From: Neolentinus lepideus HHB14362 ss-1
Taxonomy: Eukaryota > Basidiomycota > Agaricomycetes > Gloeophyllales > Gloeophyllaceae
Reading direction: 5' to 3'
DNA: 64,000 nt
Assembly (NCBI GenBank): GCA_001632425.1
Contig: KV425559.1
Span: 482,684-546,683 of the forward strand
Both the position numbers and the translations under genes were made by a program. Each line of letters opens with the position of its first letter. The first letter of the stretch is position 1. A model generated the notes under the pieces. It did no database searches. It was not told where the DNA came from and worked only from the letters and a program-made list of their open reading frames with translations. This document shows, piece after piece, positions 25,907-38,785 of the stretch.

Positions 25907-27308
25907 CGTAAACAATTCAATTCACTGCACGGAATTCGTTTGAAAGAAGGGATAACTGGATGTTGTGCTGTAGGCTTGTGGGGGTAGGGGTGCAGTAATG
26001 CGAGACGCTGGGCCCAGAAGACGGTCTCGCGCGAGGAAAGTAGGTTGCTCCTTTGAGCCGTTGCTTGCGAGTACTTGTGACTACAGAGTCGTAGTGATTC
26101 GTGCGATTATAGTACGGGATCCCAGAAGACATAAGTATGCAGAGTCGACAAAAGCAGACGGGATTTGCACGCTGTAGGAGCGACAGTGCCGAGCAGTTCA
26201 AGGTGATAATCCATTACGGTCCCGTACGTGTCACAGGTGCGTTCGATTCTTCGGGGAAAACAAGGATTGTCCGCAAGTCAGATAGCTAGTCACGATATGC
26301 CGAGAAGTCGGGATTCAGACACTAATGACTGGACATGTATCCCGCCATCAGCAACGATGTAAGCTGCGCTAGAAATGCCATCAAGCAGGAGAAGCCACGT
26401 ATCGCCAGAATCAGATGCATCGATACTGCCTTCCAAGAGTAAGGTCACAACGCCTGGTGACGCTGCGGCCTGGTTATGATGTTATGAAGCTGGTCGACAG
26501 TTCTCTTCAGGGATGGCGACCGAGTCCAATCTCATATTGACTTCGTCGACGGAATGATCGCGATGGTCAACAGGCCAGTGCAGGGATCTGAAGCAGTGCC
26601 ACGTAAGGTGGCAGTGATTCTTCCTTGAGTATGGTAGGAGGAAGTTGTCGATGATGACCACTGCAGTCTCTGCCTGTGGCACATGAGCCAACATACCGGA
26701 TGTCTGTAATAATGTAAGTGGCATGAAACCGGTCGTACTAACATGCCGCGAAGGCATAACAATATAAGAGCAGAGCACCTTATCTAGGTTGGGGTCGGGT
26801 TGCAGAAAACGGAAGGTGATAGACAGGAACAATCTCCTCACTATGGACTACGTGAGTAAGATGGAGTAGGGACTAGTGATATTGTACTCAACGAAAGAAA
26901 AAGAGGGGTGGTTGTCTTCAACAACGGTCGCGACTAGATCTGCTGTGTGCCCTATGGCATTAGCGACGATCTCGAGCGATACCTGATAGAGGTCAGGACG
27001 GCAAACATTACTACGCACCCATTTAAACTATCACCGATGTAAATCTGTATTCTGATTGTTAGCGCTGTTACTCAGTCCGCCGCTGCAGACGGGTAAAATC
27101 ATGAATCACATGAAGTACGCTACTGAATATTTGGCGAAACATCACCGGTATATAGGACCACCGTGAATGAATTCAGCACATTCTTCTTCTCTCGATACCA
27201 CGCTAAATGGAGCCAGCGTAATTAGTTATACATAGCATGAGCACTATCTTCATGTATTATACCTATACATCACCTTGCCAATAAACACCCTTGTGCAACA
27301 GAGTGTCC
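25907..27308. other. Intergenic region with one unassigned minus-strand open frame
   Basis: About 1.4 kb between convergent membrane-protein genes. A 119-codon minus-strand frame at 26482-26841 has a plausible start but no domain I recognise. It could be a decayed gene piece or chance. Confidence 0.4.
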
Positions 27309-28733
27309 TTACGGCTCACACATATGTCGATCATCCACCACTGCTTTTGCATCGTCATAAAAATGAACACGCGTCTCACGGATAGGGCCTTCCGTTGTTG
27401 TTGAAACATTCACGGCAATGGGTCTCAGAGCATACCCATCGTCCGACGCTGCCCTCGGGACTTCTACATTATTTGTCCATTTCCATGTAGACGAGGCAGG
27501 GGTGCTGTAGCTGAGTCGGAGCGCAACTCGGATAATGACCAAGCTAAATACGATTCCCTATAAACGAATACAGTTAGACCGCTTGATTAGGGGTATATCA
27601 AAGATATCCGCACAATGATCGGGGTCACCTATAGATAATTAATGTGTCAATAGATGTGCAGTCAGCACAAAAACCGAGGGTACTCGCCGCATCCAGGACA
27701 ATAAACTGCGCATCATTGTCGGTTGTGTATAATGCGGTAAGCAGAATGAGCTAGAGATGAAGTCGAGATAAGGCTGAGGTAAAGCAGCAGTGAACATACT
27801 GAAGCTGCATATATGGCACCCGACTCGACAATGATTGATATCACGGGATTCAGACTATGCCGCCTGCTCAGTATTGATACCGGCTTCTGAATCTGCCATA
27901 TGCGGAATGCAATCAAAGCTGGGAATTCGTAGTCAGCTTTTGTGGACTGCCGCAGCACCGCAACACAAACCTGTAGCTATAATATTTGTTGCGGCGGTGA
28001 TGACATTAAACGAAGTAATCCAAGGAGCGAGGGCAGAGGAGAAAATAGATCCCGGTTGCATATGAGCCAGAACGTAGATGCTCCCGTAGCTGGAAAGATA
28101 TAAGTGAAATTTTGGAGAGATGCCAAAGGATGGCATACCCCGACACTGTCGAAACCGGTGACTAAACATTGGTGTCATCGACGCTTGACGAGGCAGACTC
28201 ACCCGCGCTTCCAAAAACCATGAGGCACAGGAGCAACGTGATGGCATAATTCCGGCAGACGGCATGAGCCCGATACCTGATTAGCCTCGTCATTAACAGT
28301 GCCAGAGGATGAAGGAGTATAAATTACTGACACGACTAAACTGTCTCCTACGCAAGTGTGGCTGATGTACACCGCACTCTTGAAGACATGGGTAAGCTTA
28401 CTGACGTCGCTAAAATAGCGAAGTGGCCCGCCAGGAAGGTCGCGGTAGAAGTAAAAGGCGTCGAGCATCCGCCAGAGATCAATCGATACATGGATGGTCG
28501 ACAAGATCCACATGATTATGGAAGCCGCGAGTAAAGGGTAGTTCACTCGACCAGTCTCCCGCCTGAAGAAAAGAATGTACACTGTGATCACAAATGCAAC
28601 ACAAAATACGCCTGGACCGATGACCGGTCAGTATCTGGAATAGGTTCCTAAATGTATGAGTTGGGACCATACCGTAGAGCGATGACTCCACGAAGAGAGA
28701 AACGATTTCGGCTTCATCGAGAGTTATTGGCAT
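27309..28733 (-). CDS. Basidiomycete 7TM-like membrane protein B
   Basis: Same broad family as the gene at 24483-25906, in convergent orientation. It starts MPITLDEAEIVSLFVESSLYG at 28733. After an intron follow VFCVAFVITVYILFFRRE, YPLLAASIIMWILSTIHVSI, HVFKSAVYISHTCVGDSLV and YRAHAVCRNYAITLLLCLMV, the last read across an intron near 28270-28330. Later segments include the characteristic PVISIIVESGAIYAASVCSL. The C-terminal hydrophilic tail (VEVPRAASDDGYALRPI...) ends DRHMCEP at 27309. Introns are short. Topology suggests a plasma or internal membrane protein; ligand or transport activity is unknown. Confidence 0.65.
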
Positions 28734-29856
28734 CGCTTACAGATCGAGAGGACAGACTCAGCATGGACTGCGAGGATGGAGGAACGAAGGACGGTGGCGG
28801 AGATATCGTATTTACCTTTCGTTGTCTACCACAGTAACTCCGGAGGTTGGCTTGCCCTGTTATCGCGGAACATGATCAACGAGCTAGACCATCTTCGTAT
28901 TGAATTAACTCCGTAAAGTATGTCATATAAAGCGCAGAGATCGGAAGAAACCAGCTGCATGACCATGCTGCTGGAGAGCCAAATCCAGGGGTATCGCTAA
29001 CTACGCATGGGCCTTACCTGCAAGCGAAGGAGTATTGCAGATCTGTCAAGATAAAGTAGCGCCCGCCTGATAGGAAACTGCCGGAGCCCCACCTAAGATC
29101 CACTGGCAGGGTTCAAATCCGCTGCGACAGCATTGCAATGCTCAACGCGCGCATTCCTCTTGTGGGTAGACTCGAGTTTGATTTTCGAGTTACCGAATGA
29201 TGTACGGAAGGCTATCACGATGTCTCTCCTAGTCTTGTGGCGCAGGACTTAGTACTCTGCACGTGGCAGACCAGGATGCAAATACTGGGGCAATCCCGGT
29301 CCCAGTCTCTGCTGAAAGCCGGACGAGAAGTTGTGATGGACGGCACAAGTATACCTGTCCGAGGTCCAATAAACCCAATAGTATAGTCACGTAGCGAACT
29401 CGTCGGGGTGCTTACGTTCCTGACAGGTCCAGTGCTGGTTACTTAACCAACCTTGCGATTATCATGCTCACACTTCCACGGGTAGGAATCATGTCAGAAA
29501 TTTATCTTGTGGAATGGAAAAGAGACGTTAGGCGACACTCACAGTTCGGCACGGGGGAGACGATCTCTCGTTCGTCCTTGCCACAAAGGCGCTCATCGGT
29601 ACCGTATATATGGGAAAGACCCTGTCCCGTGAAGCGCCGATGTCGGTCGTGGACCTTCGGATATTTTAATGGTGTGCGGTGGTCCACATCTGCATTAACC
29701 AACAGACGCTTGACGCAGCCAGTACGGCCTGGTGCTTTGCCTAATAGTCCGCAAAGCATCCGTAATAAAAAGTTGTCCGATCAGACCGTCGTTTTGACTC
29801 TGGTGAGTTCTATATGTACCATCAAACTCTATCGCAGCCCAAAAATTGGCCCCTTA
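28734..29856. other. Intergenic region
   Basis: About 1.1 kb upstream of membrane protein gene B. No gene recognised. One T-loop-like stretch near 29106-29126 was examined and rejected as a tRNA. Confidence 0.4.
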
Positions 29857-30280
29857 CAGCGCTTCCGGAAAATGATGACGTGCGCCGTTTTCAACTTTTC
29901 GATTTTCGAAAAATCAAAAATCCTGTGGCGCAGCCGGGAGGCTGGGCCGAGGCCGCTTCTGGTAACCGGCAGCCCTCCCGGTAACTCCCGACCACCCTTC
30001 CTCCAAGCATGTTTTGGCGATATAATCTGCTGTAACTTCATTTTACCCCTGCAGCTTGTATTGTAATGTGTACTGCTGTATATTCATATGCCATGATGAC
30101 AAAAGAAATTTTTTTCCTAGCAGATTTCGTCCACTGCGCAGCCGAGGCCTCCAGTGTACCGTGGGAGCTGCCTGCTTACATACACGCCTCCTGCCGGAAA
30201 GGAACCCTCGGTTGTAGCCAGGGATTTTCGGAAATCAAAAAGTTCAAAATGGCGCACGTCATCATTTTCCGCAAACGCTG
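29857..30280. mobile_element. 424-bp non-autonomous TIR element (MITE-like), TA-flanked
   Basis: Imperfect terminal inverted repeats of about 58 bp: left 29857-29915 beginning CAGCGCTTCCGGAAAATG, right 30223-30280 whose complement begins CAGCGTTTGCGGAAAATG. They share GATGACGTGCGCC internally. TA dinucleotides flank both ends (29855-29856 and 30281-30282), as expected for Tc1/mariner/pogo-type insertion. No transposase is encoded. The interior is not similar to any gene I know. Confidence 0.7.
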
Positions 30281-32201
30281 TAAGTTGGTGTAGGGATCAT
30301 GATGCCGGGACCACAGATTTGCAAGCGCACAATACACTCGATCAGAATGCTGTGTATCACATCTAGGCTGGATTGGTATCCCGGACCTGCTGGATAGACG
30401 CAGCCTGGCCAGTCTTGCTCAGTGACGTTACTTGACTTAAGCGTAGGTCGCAGCACATTGACTGATGCCATGTATGTTAGCAGCAACTCCTCATAGAGGT
30501 ATGCGCAAGCGCCGCAGGCAGACATACCGCATTCCAGGAGAAGTCAGTGGAAGCCAGCCGGTAGATAGAGACGACATATCATCTACAGCAGTGGTTTCGG
30601 TTCCTCAGGCTCCGGAACGACTAGCCCTCTGAATGTCTTCACCGTCCCAGATAATCGGTGAGAAGGGCGCACTTGCTTCTCAGGCCACGACATGACGGTC
30701 GTCACCTGAAAGATTCTGGGTAAACTCGAATAGCGATCTTTAACTTGTAAGACACTCTCAGAGACCTCTTAAGCTTGCCGCTCTCCAGACGCCATCGATC
30801 ACAGCCCGCCAGGCCGCATATCACCTGTCGTCGGCGGGACCCTCATATCTGAGCTGCATTAGAGATTGATCGCCCAGGGAAACTTCGCCTCTGTTGATTT
30901 TATAGGCGGGTATTTTAGTAACGACGGGACGTGTAGGCGAGAGTCCAAGCCAGCTTGCCACGGATGAGGATGTGGCACGGCTGGAGTTGTAAAGACTCCG
31001 ACGAAGTTCTGGTGAGCCTAATGTCCCATTTGCCGCATTTCGTTATTTGCAGACGAATGAGACGATCCAGCAAGCACTTACTTATCCGAATGCACCCGAG
31101 AGCCCGTATGATCGGGCATGGGCAATGGCTCAAGATCATCTTTGCTCGTCTGTCAGTTAACATGAATTCCCGTGTGATGGCAAGCAGTGGTTAGTTTATC
31201 GAGAACGCATTGTTAGCTAAAGAAGTAAAGAACATATTTGCTTACAGGCAAGCTGCACCACATCTTGCCCCTGTGTTTCCTTGGCATTATGATATGACTC
31301 ATAGATAGAACACGACGCAATATACACTTCTGATCGATATTTCTTAGTTGATAGTCAGTAACATCGCTGTCAGCTTAGCATAAGGACCCACAGACTGATA
31401 TTTCGACGTCCAGGAACCAAGTCAGCAGATTGATAAGGTCTATGTCACGACTCATGACTGACCTGACCTCGCGCCAGCACCACCGCCAACGCCGGAGCCA
31501 GCTTCACACCCTCCAACAGCATACGCCCTTCTCCCGACTCATCTATAACCCCAATTTCCTCCTCCCTTCCTAGATCGAAAAGCTCCTGTGGGCCGAAGCC
31601 ATCAGCTACTGGACCTCCTTCGCATCCTTCGGCAGCCCATAACTCTCCAAACTCTCTGCACCCAAATGGACTTACTGCTCCAAGAATTACTCAACACAAA
31701 ATGACCACATGTTATTTACTGAAGGCCATACGCTGACAGGACCGCGAGCACAATCAAAGTGTACCCAGCAGTAGAAATGGAAAGATGCAAGTTTTGGATG
31801 CAGGCGGATACCACTGACCAGATGGCGATTTGATGGTGCAGGTCGGGAGGTACGGGAAAGAAGGGCACAGATACAGGAAAATCGTTAACTTCGGCTTGTT
31901 CGACGGCAAGCCCGTTGGGCGACATGAAAAAAGGCTTCCCGACGTGCGAGCGAGCGCTTGTTCGATGTCAGTTGCCCCAAACTCGCGAACAATCATGAGA
32001 ATGTACCGCCGAGCCGGGGCTTTAATCCACCCCAGCTCCAATCCCACGGGTGGAACGTCCGCGGGATGCACAAGCAGTCAAAACCGCCAATATCCGTAAT
32101 AATCATCACCAAGTGACCTATATTATTAAGTTCTATAAACTAGAAGAGTAAGAGCCATGAGCACTATCCTTCCGTGACGACAACGCATCGATAGAATGGA
32201 C
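30281..32201. other. Intergenic region with scattered coding-like frames
   Basis: About 1.9 kb. Most of it shows nothing. On the minus strand an uninterrupted frame of about 80 codons lies at about 31447-31690 (contains EFGELWAAEGCEG and LAPALAVVLARG). A 105-codon frame lies at 31754-32071 (LGWIKAPARRYILMIVREF). They could be two exons of an unannotated or decaying gene. I do not recognise the family. Confidence 0.35.
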
Positions 32202-33475
32202 TCACACTAATGGATCTACCTTGGTCCCCTTCCTAGAGTCTCTGAGAGGAGCTCTAGATGTCGTGAGAGGTACTTTTCGCGGGCTCGGAGCCTCCATCAT
32301 GTCCGGGTGAGCGTCACTGGAGGAAGGCATATGCTCTTCCACTGACTCGGGCGTAGAATCGAGTGCAGACAAAGCAGGTTTTGCTTGGGTGCGGTTAGGC
32401 AAGCCGCCGAGCTGCTCACAAATTTTCATGGCGTGGGGATGTAGGGAGTCGCGGAGCCCTTCCGCGCTACCAGGCAATAAGAGGTGAGGCAGGATTCGGG
32501 TATGAAATATTCTGTGGGCAACGGTACCACCCTTTACGAGAAGGAAGAAGAAGCCGTTAGTAAAGCAGCATCACCCAATATCGAGGCTCCCAAACAGTAA
32601 GCGGGGACACGCACGAACTGGTGGTAGATCCCTCCTGTTATAGCCTCCACCGAGAAACCTGCGACCTTGAACAGCCCTACACTTCGCAACAGCTTATCCC
32701 TCGCCGCACCCTCCAGCGTAGCTAGCTGCCTTCTGAATTCCTCCTGCTCCACCTCTCTATCTTCTCCGTCCATCCCTCTGTTCGACGTCCTCCCTGCAGG
32801 CCGGGGAATGTTTGGAACCCACCGCATGACACGCCAGATATCCCATTCGCGAGCAACGTATTCTCCGAGAAGGTACGTGTTGAGGATACGAGCAGTGGTG
32901 ATGTCGAAGTCGAGGTTTGAGGAGCGGACTGAGGGAGGGACGGAGTCGAGGAAGAGCATGAGGAAAGTATCCATAACGCGGCGACCTAGATGTAGACATG
33001 GGGTTGTTAGACGCGGTTAGTTATGGAGTACAGCCATACTACGCACCCATGAAGGCAAACCGTGCATTATGCCCTTTAATGGAGTCTCTGTGGTGTTGGT
33101 GTGTCAAGACGCGCCGTGCTAGCTCGTCCGGAAACTCAAGTGGCCGAAACACCTCATTGAGGTGTTCGGTGAGATGGGTAGTACTCTCAGCGGGCGAGTC
33201 GTCCCGATATTTTGATTCCGCGTATGGCCGCGATCTACTGCTACCTTCTGAACGCGGTCGCCGGTGGACCTCCTCTTCCTTCACGGCTGCTGCTGCGTCA
33301 CTATGGTTATGTCGTCTCCATACTGCGTTGAGCAGCTGGTCAATGGATAGCGGCGACATACTACGGGTGAAGTCCACTGACCTAGCACCGTCCGCGCTGG
33401 AGCCAAAGATGAGCCGCAGGGAACCTTCTCCAGAGCGCGTCTCGACAGACTAACACATGAAGCACGAAGAGACAT
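32202..33475 (-). CDS. Mitochondrial large-subunit ribosomal protein with RNase III fold (mL57/MRPL15-like)
   Basis: Predicted component of the mitochondrial large ribosomal subunit; fungal mL57 and mL44 both carry catalytically dead RNase III folds. The start MSLRASCVSLSRRALEKV at 33475 resembles a mitochondrial presequence rich in Arg/Ser without acids. A 53-nt intron then joins in frame to LLNAVWRRHNH. The fold core reads FPDELARRVLTHQHHRD, HNARFAFMGRRVMDTFLMLF, VRSVGLFKVAGFSVEAITGG-type helices and, after a short intron, GTVAHRIFHTRILPHLLLPG. The canonical catalytic acidic signature of active RNase III (ERLEFLGD-type) is replaced by HNARFAFMG, consistent with a structural role. A disordered Ser/Pro-rich tail ends at 32202. 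Choice between mL57 and mL44 is by recollection only. Confidence 0.65.
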
Positions 33476-34373
33476 AAGCAAAGATATATCGAGAACGCTG
33501 CACAAGAGTCGGCCGGGTCCACACGACACTTCGCAACACCGAAAATGCAAAACCAGATCACGGGCGCACGTGATCCAATACCAGCTTGAGGGCAGGCTCA
33601 TACGTACTTGGAAACTGTCGCTGCCGAAACAACTTAACAAGGAACGCCCACCCTGAGGTGAATACCTTCCTGGATATCCACTGACTACGTGTGGATAGTT
33701 ACGCGTACGCTATGCACTGAAATCTGCCGAGGGGGGGGGGTTCTCCTCAGAGGACCGCAATCGCATGCTTAGTGATGCTGTGATTGATGCAAGACATGGC
33801 ATACCAGAGGTACCGGTTAATGACCAGGATCATGAGGACTGTAAAACGCCTGAGAGTCCGTTGCTGATTGAGCAGGAGAATGAAATAGATTCAAACGTGG
33901 AGGGGGAGGAGGGGATGGAAGAAAAGAGCCAGGGCAAGTAATTGGGCGTCGCCGTCATTATAAATTATATATGGTACAACATGGAAGAAGCCATTTGTGA
34001 ATGGGTGACTATCGGAGACTATGATCAACACTAGTATCGGGAGGGATGAGTAGAAGCGTGGAAGAGCCCTAAATAGACTTCTACTTTTAAGTACCAATGC
34101 TGCCTTCGGAAGTCGTTAGATCGAAGAGCCATGAGTGATTCTTCCGAAGCCAGTGATACCATCACGTTGCATTATTCTGAGTGAATGGCAGCCTCGAATA
34201 TTTCACCTCGGAATGTCTCAGCCCATCAAGCTGGTCTTGTATGATGCGCACAAAGTATGGAAACCATGTATCCCATACAAGCGCGTTGGAACATCCACAT
34301 ATACACTGACACGCTGCCCACTATTTCACCCTATTGTCCTTGATCGATTATTTCATGAGAGTGTTCATCATTC
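33476..34373. other. Intergenic region
   Basis: About 0.9 kb. It contains a run of ten G near 33731 and no convincing gene. Confidence 0.4.
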
Positions 34374-37300
34374 TCATGAATAAGCAGCCTTCAGAATATC
34401 AGCCGCTAGAAATGAGACTCGTCAGCGAAAGTTGACTTGGAAGAAGCAGCCGCAAAAACTCACCTTTCTCTGCGATGGCGTAGGCAGTCGCTGAGGATGA
34501 ACTCGTCAGCCTAGACCTTCACGACACGCGATGATCCTCAACACACCTTGTGTATGCGCCGCAATGTGCAGCGGGACGATGGACAAATCAACAACTCGGA
34601 TATTATGTGTCCCGTAGACCTGAGGAGTAGAGTCAATACAGAACATGGTCGATACACGTCCGGCAACATACGCACCTTCAGATCCGGATCTACTACACCG
34701 CCTTTATCCTTGGGAAGCATCGAACACGATCCGACCGTATCTGGACCCAAAGACAGCTCTCAGCTCAATCCATACGAATTGAAACCAAAACTTACGATAC
34801 GTAGTCATCATAAAGCTCTTCAGCCAGTCTGACCATACAAGCATTCAAGACTGCCACTGGAACGCCCACATTGACGGCACTTACCGGCGATATCCTCATC
34901 TGTCTCCACCTCGGGTCCTGGATTCAATTCCCCCGCTAGAGCATGGGATCGTCAAATAGACAGACATCACAGAAAAATCCTCATACCAATCATATCACAG
35001 AAGGGAGCAGTTTTCCCCAGCTTCGTCCGCACAAACTTCACAGTTTCCAAAAATGTCTGAAAATCTATCGAACGCAACCATCAGACTAAACTCTAACCAT
35101 GACGTACTCATAAGCAGGACTGACCTATATCCTCTTCGAAATAATGTGGATCAAACTCAGGATCTTCTCTCGGGTCTCGCGTCGTTGAATGCTGTAATTC
35201 TTGAGCCCGCACGCCCAAGACGAAACATAGACACATATACTCACAATAGTCCCTCTCGAGAAATTATGATTCATAGCGACCAAGATTGAAATATACTTCT
35301 TCCCAGGTTTAGGTGGCGCTATGAAACACGGCGTATCAGCAGCCCGAAGGAGCGCTCAGCCCAGCTACGTACCCGGAAAACCCAAGAATCCAGGAAAACT
35401 GATAATCTCACACGACGGAGCACCTCGCTCCAATCGCTCTAGCTAGACGAAACATTCCAGCATAAGTATGTCCATTCAGGAATTAAAACGTCGACACGAA
35501 CCTGGATATCAATCATCTCCTTCAACCCAGGTTTACCATATCTTGCCGTCTCTCTGTCGACCTTGTCCTTCATCGCAGAATACAGGTTTTCGGCAGCGGA
35601 ACGGGAGTATGCAGATAAGGGAGCGAAGGCGAACCCGACAATGCCTGTTGTGTACACACCCTGGCCGACAGCACTATAGTCAAGGTCAGCGGCACCACAA
35701 ATCTGCATGCAAAACGGTACAAACTGAAGTTCGATGTGTTGGGCGGCTATCTTCGGATCCCTCAGGATATCCAACGTCTCAAATGCCGCGTCATCCTTCA
35801 GTTCTGCAAGAGCGTCACCACATCAATGACGGATCGAGAAAGACATAGTGAGCTCATACCGTAGACAATGCCAGCAAATACGTGCTCCTGCACATTCTCC
35901 CCGACCCCCGAAATCTCCACTACGGGATTCACTCCTATCTTCTCAAGGACCTCCGTCTGACCGATCCCCGATAATTCAAGAAGTTGTGGCGACTTTAGAG
36001 CACTACAAGACAAAACATCATTTATGAAGATCGTCAAGGTGACGAAAAAAGACAACATACCCGGCGCAGAGTATGACTTCTCGCTTGGCATTGACAACGC
36101 AAATCCTCTCCTCGCACTCGAACTCGACGCCGGTCGCTCTCGCTAAATGTTCAGGTTTCTCAGAATCCATAATAATTCTATTTCCTTGTGCATGTACGAG
36201 AACTGTGAGGTTAGGACGATGGGTGTTGGGGAGATAGAATGCCTGCCCACGGAAAGATACTCAGTATTAATGAAGTTCTTATACGAGATGAAGAAATTCA
36301 TACGGTTGTGGCATAGGTCCTTGTGTGTGTCTTCGGATCGACAGTGCTCGGCGTGAAAAACACGCCGTGGGGCTATCGAGGATACGAGAAGGGGTTTAGA
36401 ATATCACCATGAGGCCTCAAGAAGCAAGAAGCGCACATCCCCGCCAAGCTGAGAGAATTCAACAAGTATTAATTCCTTAAACCTTCATTCTAGATAAAAT
36501 AGACGTACAGGGTCATGAGCAACACTCAGGCCCAAGTTAAGCAAAGTCTGCACTATAAATCAGCTCGGTCGACATGGGGCGATTTTCGTCCCAGGGATCA
36601 ATGTTGCAACTGACCTGCTGAACTTCCAACTCTGCTTTAGGTATCTTCGCGGGGAACGCGGTGAGTAGCGGGCCCTCATTACCACTTCTCCAGTGGTTCA
36701 GATCCATCTTGTTGCTCTTTTCGAACTCGGGTGTGGGGTAGACGAATCTGCGCACGTCGTGACAAGAAATGTCACTTAGTGGGTAGAATCAGGAAGAGTG
36801 TATTCACTTACTTCTCTGTTCTGTGCGAATACTTTTGGTAGTTCTCCCAGTTCCATCCTGGGTTGCCTAGACGTTCTATGTCTATAGCCAACGAATTCGA
36901 TGAGCATGCCATGAGTTGCACGAGCGCAGTGTCCATACCATCAATATCTTCTTTCGGAGGCTTGCTCCAACACAAGAAGTTGATCCCGGAGCTTCCTCCG
37001 AGTCCTTTGCCTCTTCGCTTGGTGAGTGAGATAAGTCACGTGAGATGACGAGACACCAGACCTCTGCCACAGAAACTGAGTGCCATTGCAATGTTTCTGT
37101 GCTTTCTGGGGAATACAGAGTAATCAGTTGTCAGCTGTCATTTGGATTTGAGTCGGAGGACGTACGGTGCGGAAGCACCAGTCGTAATGAGGTTGTCCAA
37201 AATGTGTCCCGAAGGAAGCGGGTCTGACTGAGATACGGAAGGGTCACAAGTCATATCACGGTCCAACACAGAATTAACAGTTCTTACGGAGGTTCGGATC

Positions 37301-37551
37301 GTTCAGGTTCGCCGCACCTGCTTCGAGAACGCAGACGGATACGTCTGGGTCCTCAGTGAGGCGTGCTGCTAGGCAAAGGCCCGCAGTCTATCCAGAATCA
37401 GCCTCGAGTATCATCTACGTGTGCAAGAGAATACGTACCCCGCCACCTGCAATGCCAGTTACCAATCTGCTTGGGTCGTAAAGTCATACCGCTCACCAAC
37501 GATAACAAAGTCGAAACTCCGATCTGCTACCTCTTCTAGTTTTGCAGGCAT
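34374..37551 (-). CDS. GMC-family FAD oxidoreductase (aryl-alcohol/alcohol oxidase-like)
   Basis: Flavin-dependent alcohol oxidase or dehydrogenase of the glucose-methanol-choline family. Many short introns fragment it. The start MPAKLEEVADRSFDFVIV at 37551 is followed across an intron by the dinucleotide-binding motif GGGTAGLCLAARL and VSVCVLEAG. The first GMC signature is KGLGGSSGINFLCW (near 36985-37020). The second is REVILCAG..LKSPQLLELSGIG (near 35950-36090). The substrate-domain segment IELQFVPFCMQICG is at about 35700. The C-terminal part reads VGSCSMLPKDKGGVVDPDL (about 34670-34730), VVDLSIVPLHIAAHTQ, then ATAYAIAEK and ADILKAAYS with stop at 34374. No signal peptide is evident, so an intracellular enzyme is likely. 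The residue aligned with the usual catalytic His of HPVGT is Asp (DTVGS); the second His (AHTQ) is present. Confidence 0.85.
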
Positions 37552-38785
37552 GCTATTAACCAAGAATTACGGACAGTTCAAGAAGAAATATGCTAGTCAA
37601 GGAGGTGTAGGTCTCAGCGTGCGAAGGGGCGTCCAGTTATCCGTTCCATTGCACCGATGGCTTTCTTATACTCGCTGCCTACGGTGGATCGGACCTAGAG
37701 GGTTCGGATTTGACTAAAAGTATGTCCTGTCAGCTGTGTATTGGGAAGACAGATAACTCCTTCACGGAGCCAGTGGCGTTCTACGGCGATTGTGAATCCC
37801 ATTGCGTGTGCCCAGCAGAGCGGTATCACTGTCGTGAATGGGGTAAACCAGCTACCATGTCAGGCGGGACGGCTTTTGACCGAACTGACTCCGAAATGAG
37901 GCTCACAGGGCCCTCGAGAGCCCAAACCTCACCTAAATATGGCAATTTTGTGGGTTGAACCGGACTGGAACTGGTCCGAGGTCCGGGCTGGACGGCGGCA
38001 CTGCCACTGAGCACCCGCATAGGCCGGTGGCCGGGCTGAATTGTGGCTGTCGGGCACGAAAGATTCTGAGAAACGATGTGGAGGCTGTCTTATAGATCTC
38101 TGTTAGATATATTACTTGTTACAAGATTAGATGAGTCGGTGCGTATCAATAATTGTAACGGTCAAACCGTCCCATGCTTATACATAGTAGTGTATATATT
38201 AGATCGTCGCTGTATCGACGCCTTCTCGCGTTCGGTCAGTCCTTTGCAAGTCTCTCCCACTCTCGGTATCTTCTATTAGGCGCCGAGCGCGGTCTCGCAA
38301 CAACCGCGCCCATTACATTAATAATCCAGGTGTGGCAAAGTGAACTCTCCGAGACACGTGACGAAGTTGGGGCAAGTGATGCGTTGTAATTTGGCGGCGG
38401 AAGCAATTTCATCCATCATACTAGCGTAAGGTTAGGGGAGAAATCGACATATAGATCATATCAATTCTACCCAGAGCCAGACCCCTCCCCGGACTTGTAT
38501 AAGTGGGTGATACTAGGGTTGGCATCCGTGAAAGAAACTAAAGGAATGAAGGTGTTTCAGGATGGGCAGACAGTACTAGTATTCCGGCCAGAGGGCAAGA
38601 TAGTTGATCCATTTCAGCGCGATGTGGACAAGTAGAAGGTAGGCAAGCGGGGTAAAAATGAGCGAGGATGAACGCTCTCACTGTATCAGAACTACACGGG
38701 CGATTGGTTGACCATCGTCCTATTGGTAGCGACAGAAGAGCTACAGAGACGTTTAAAACTTCATGTTACTAGGATAGCGAGAGAC
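37552..38785. other. Intergenic region
   Basis: About 1.2 kb. A GC-rich, CCGG-rich stretch lies at about 37860-38045. No gene recognised. Confidence 0.4.

Noticed and set aside
26482..26841. 119-codon minus-strand frame as a gene
   Set aside because: No known motif, no partner exons and alternative frame equally open; kept only as a note on the intergenic region.
29106..29126. tRNA T-loop-like GGTTCAAATCC
   Set aside because: The stems around it do not pair over five bases, and no A-box, anticodon arm or matching acceptor strand lies upstream.
33731..33740. Run of ten G
   Set aside because: Isolated homopolymer with no flanking structure; not interpretable as a feature.
36349..36367. Hairpin CGGCGTG-AAAAA-CACGCCG
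   Set aside because: It lies within the expected coding/exon region of the GMC gene, reads as normal codons and is too short to need another explanation.
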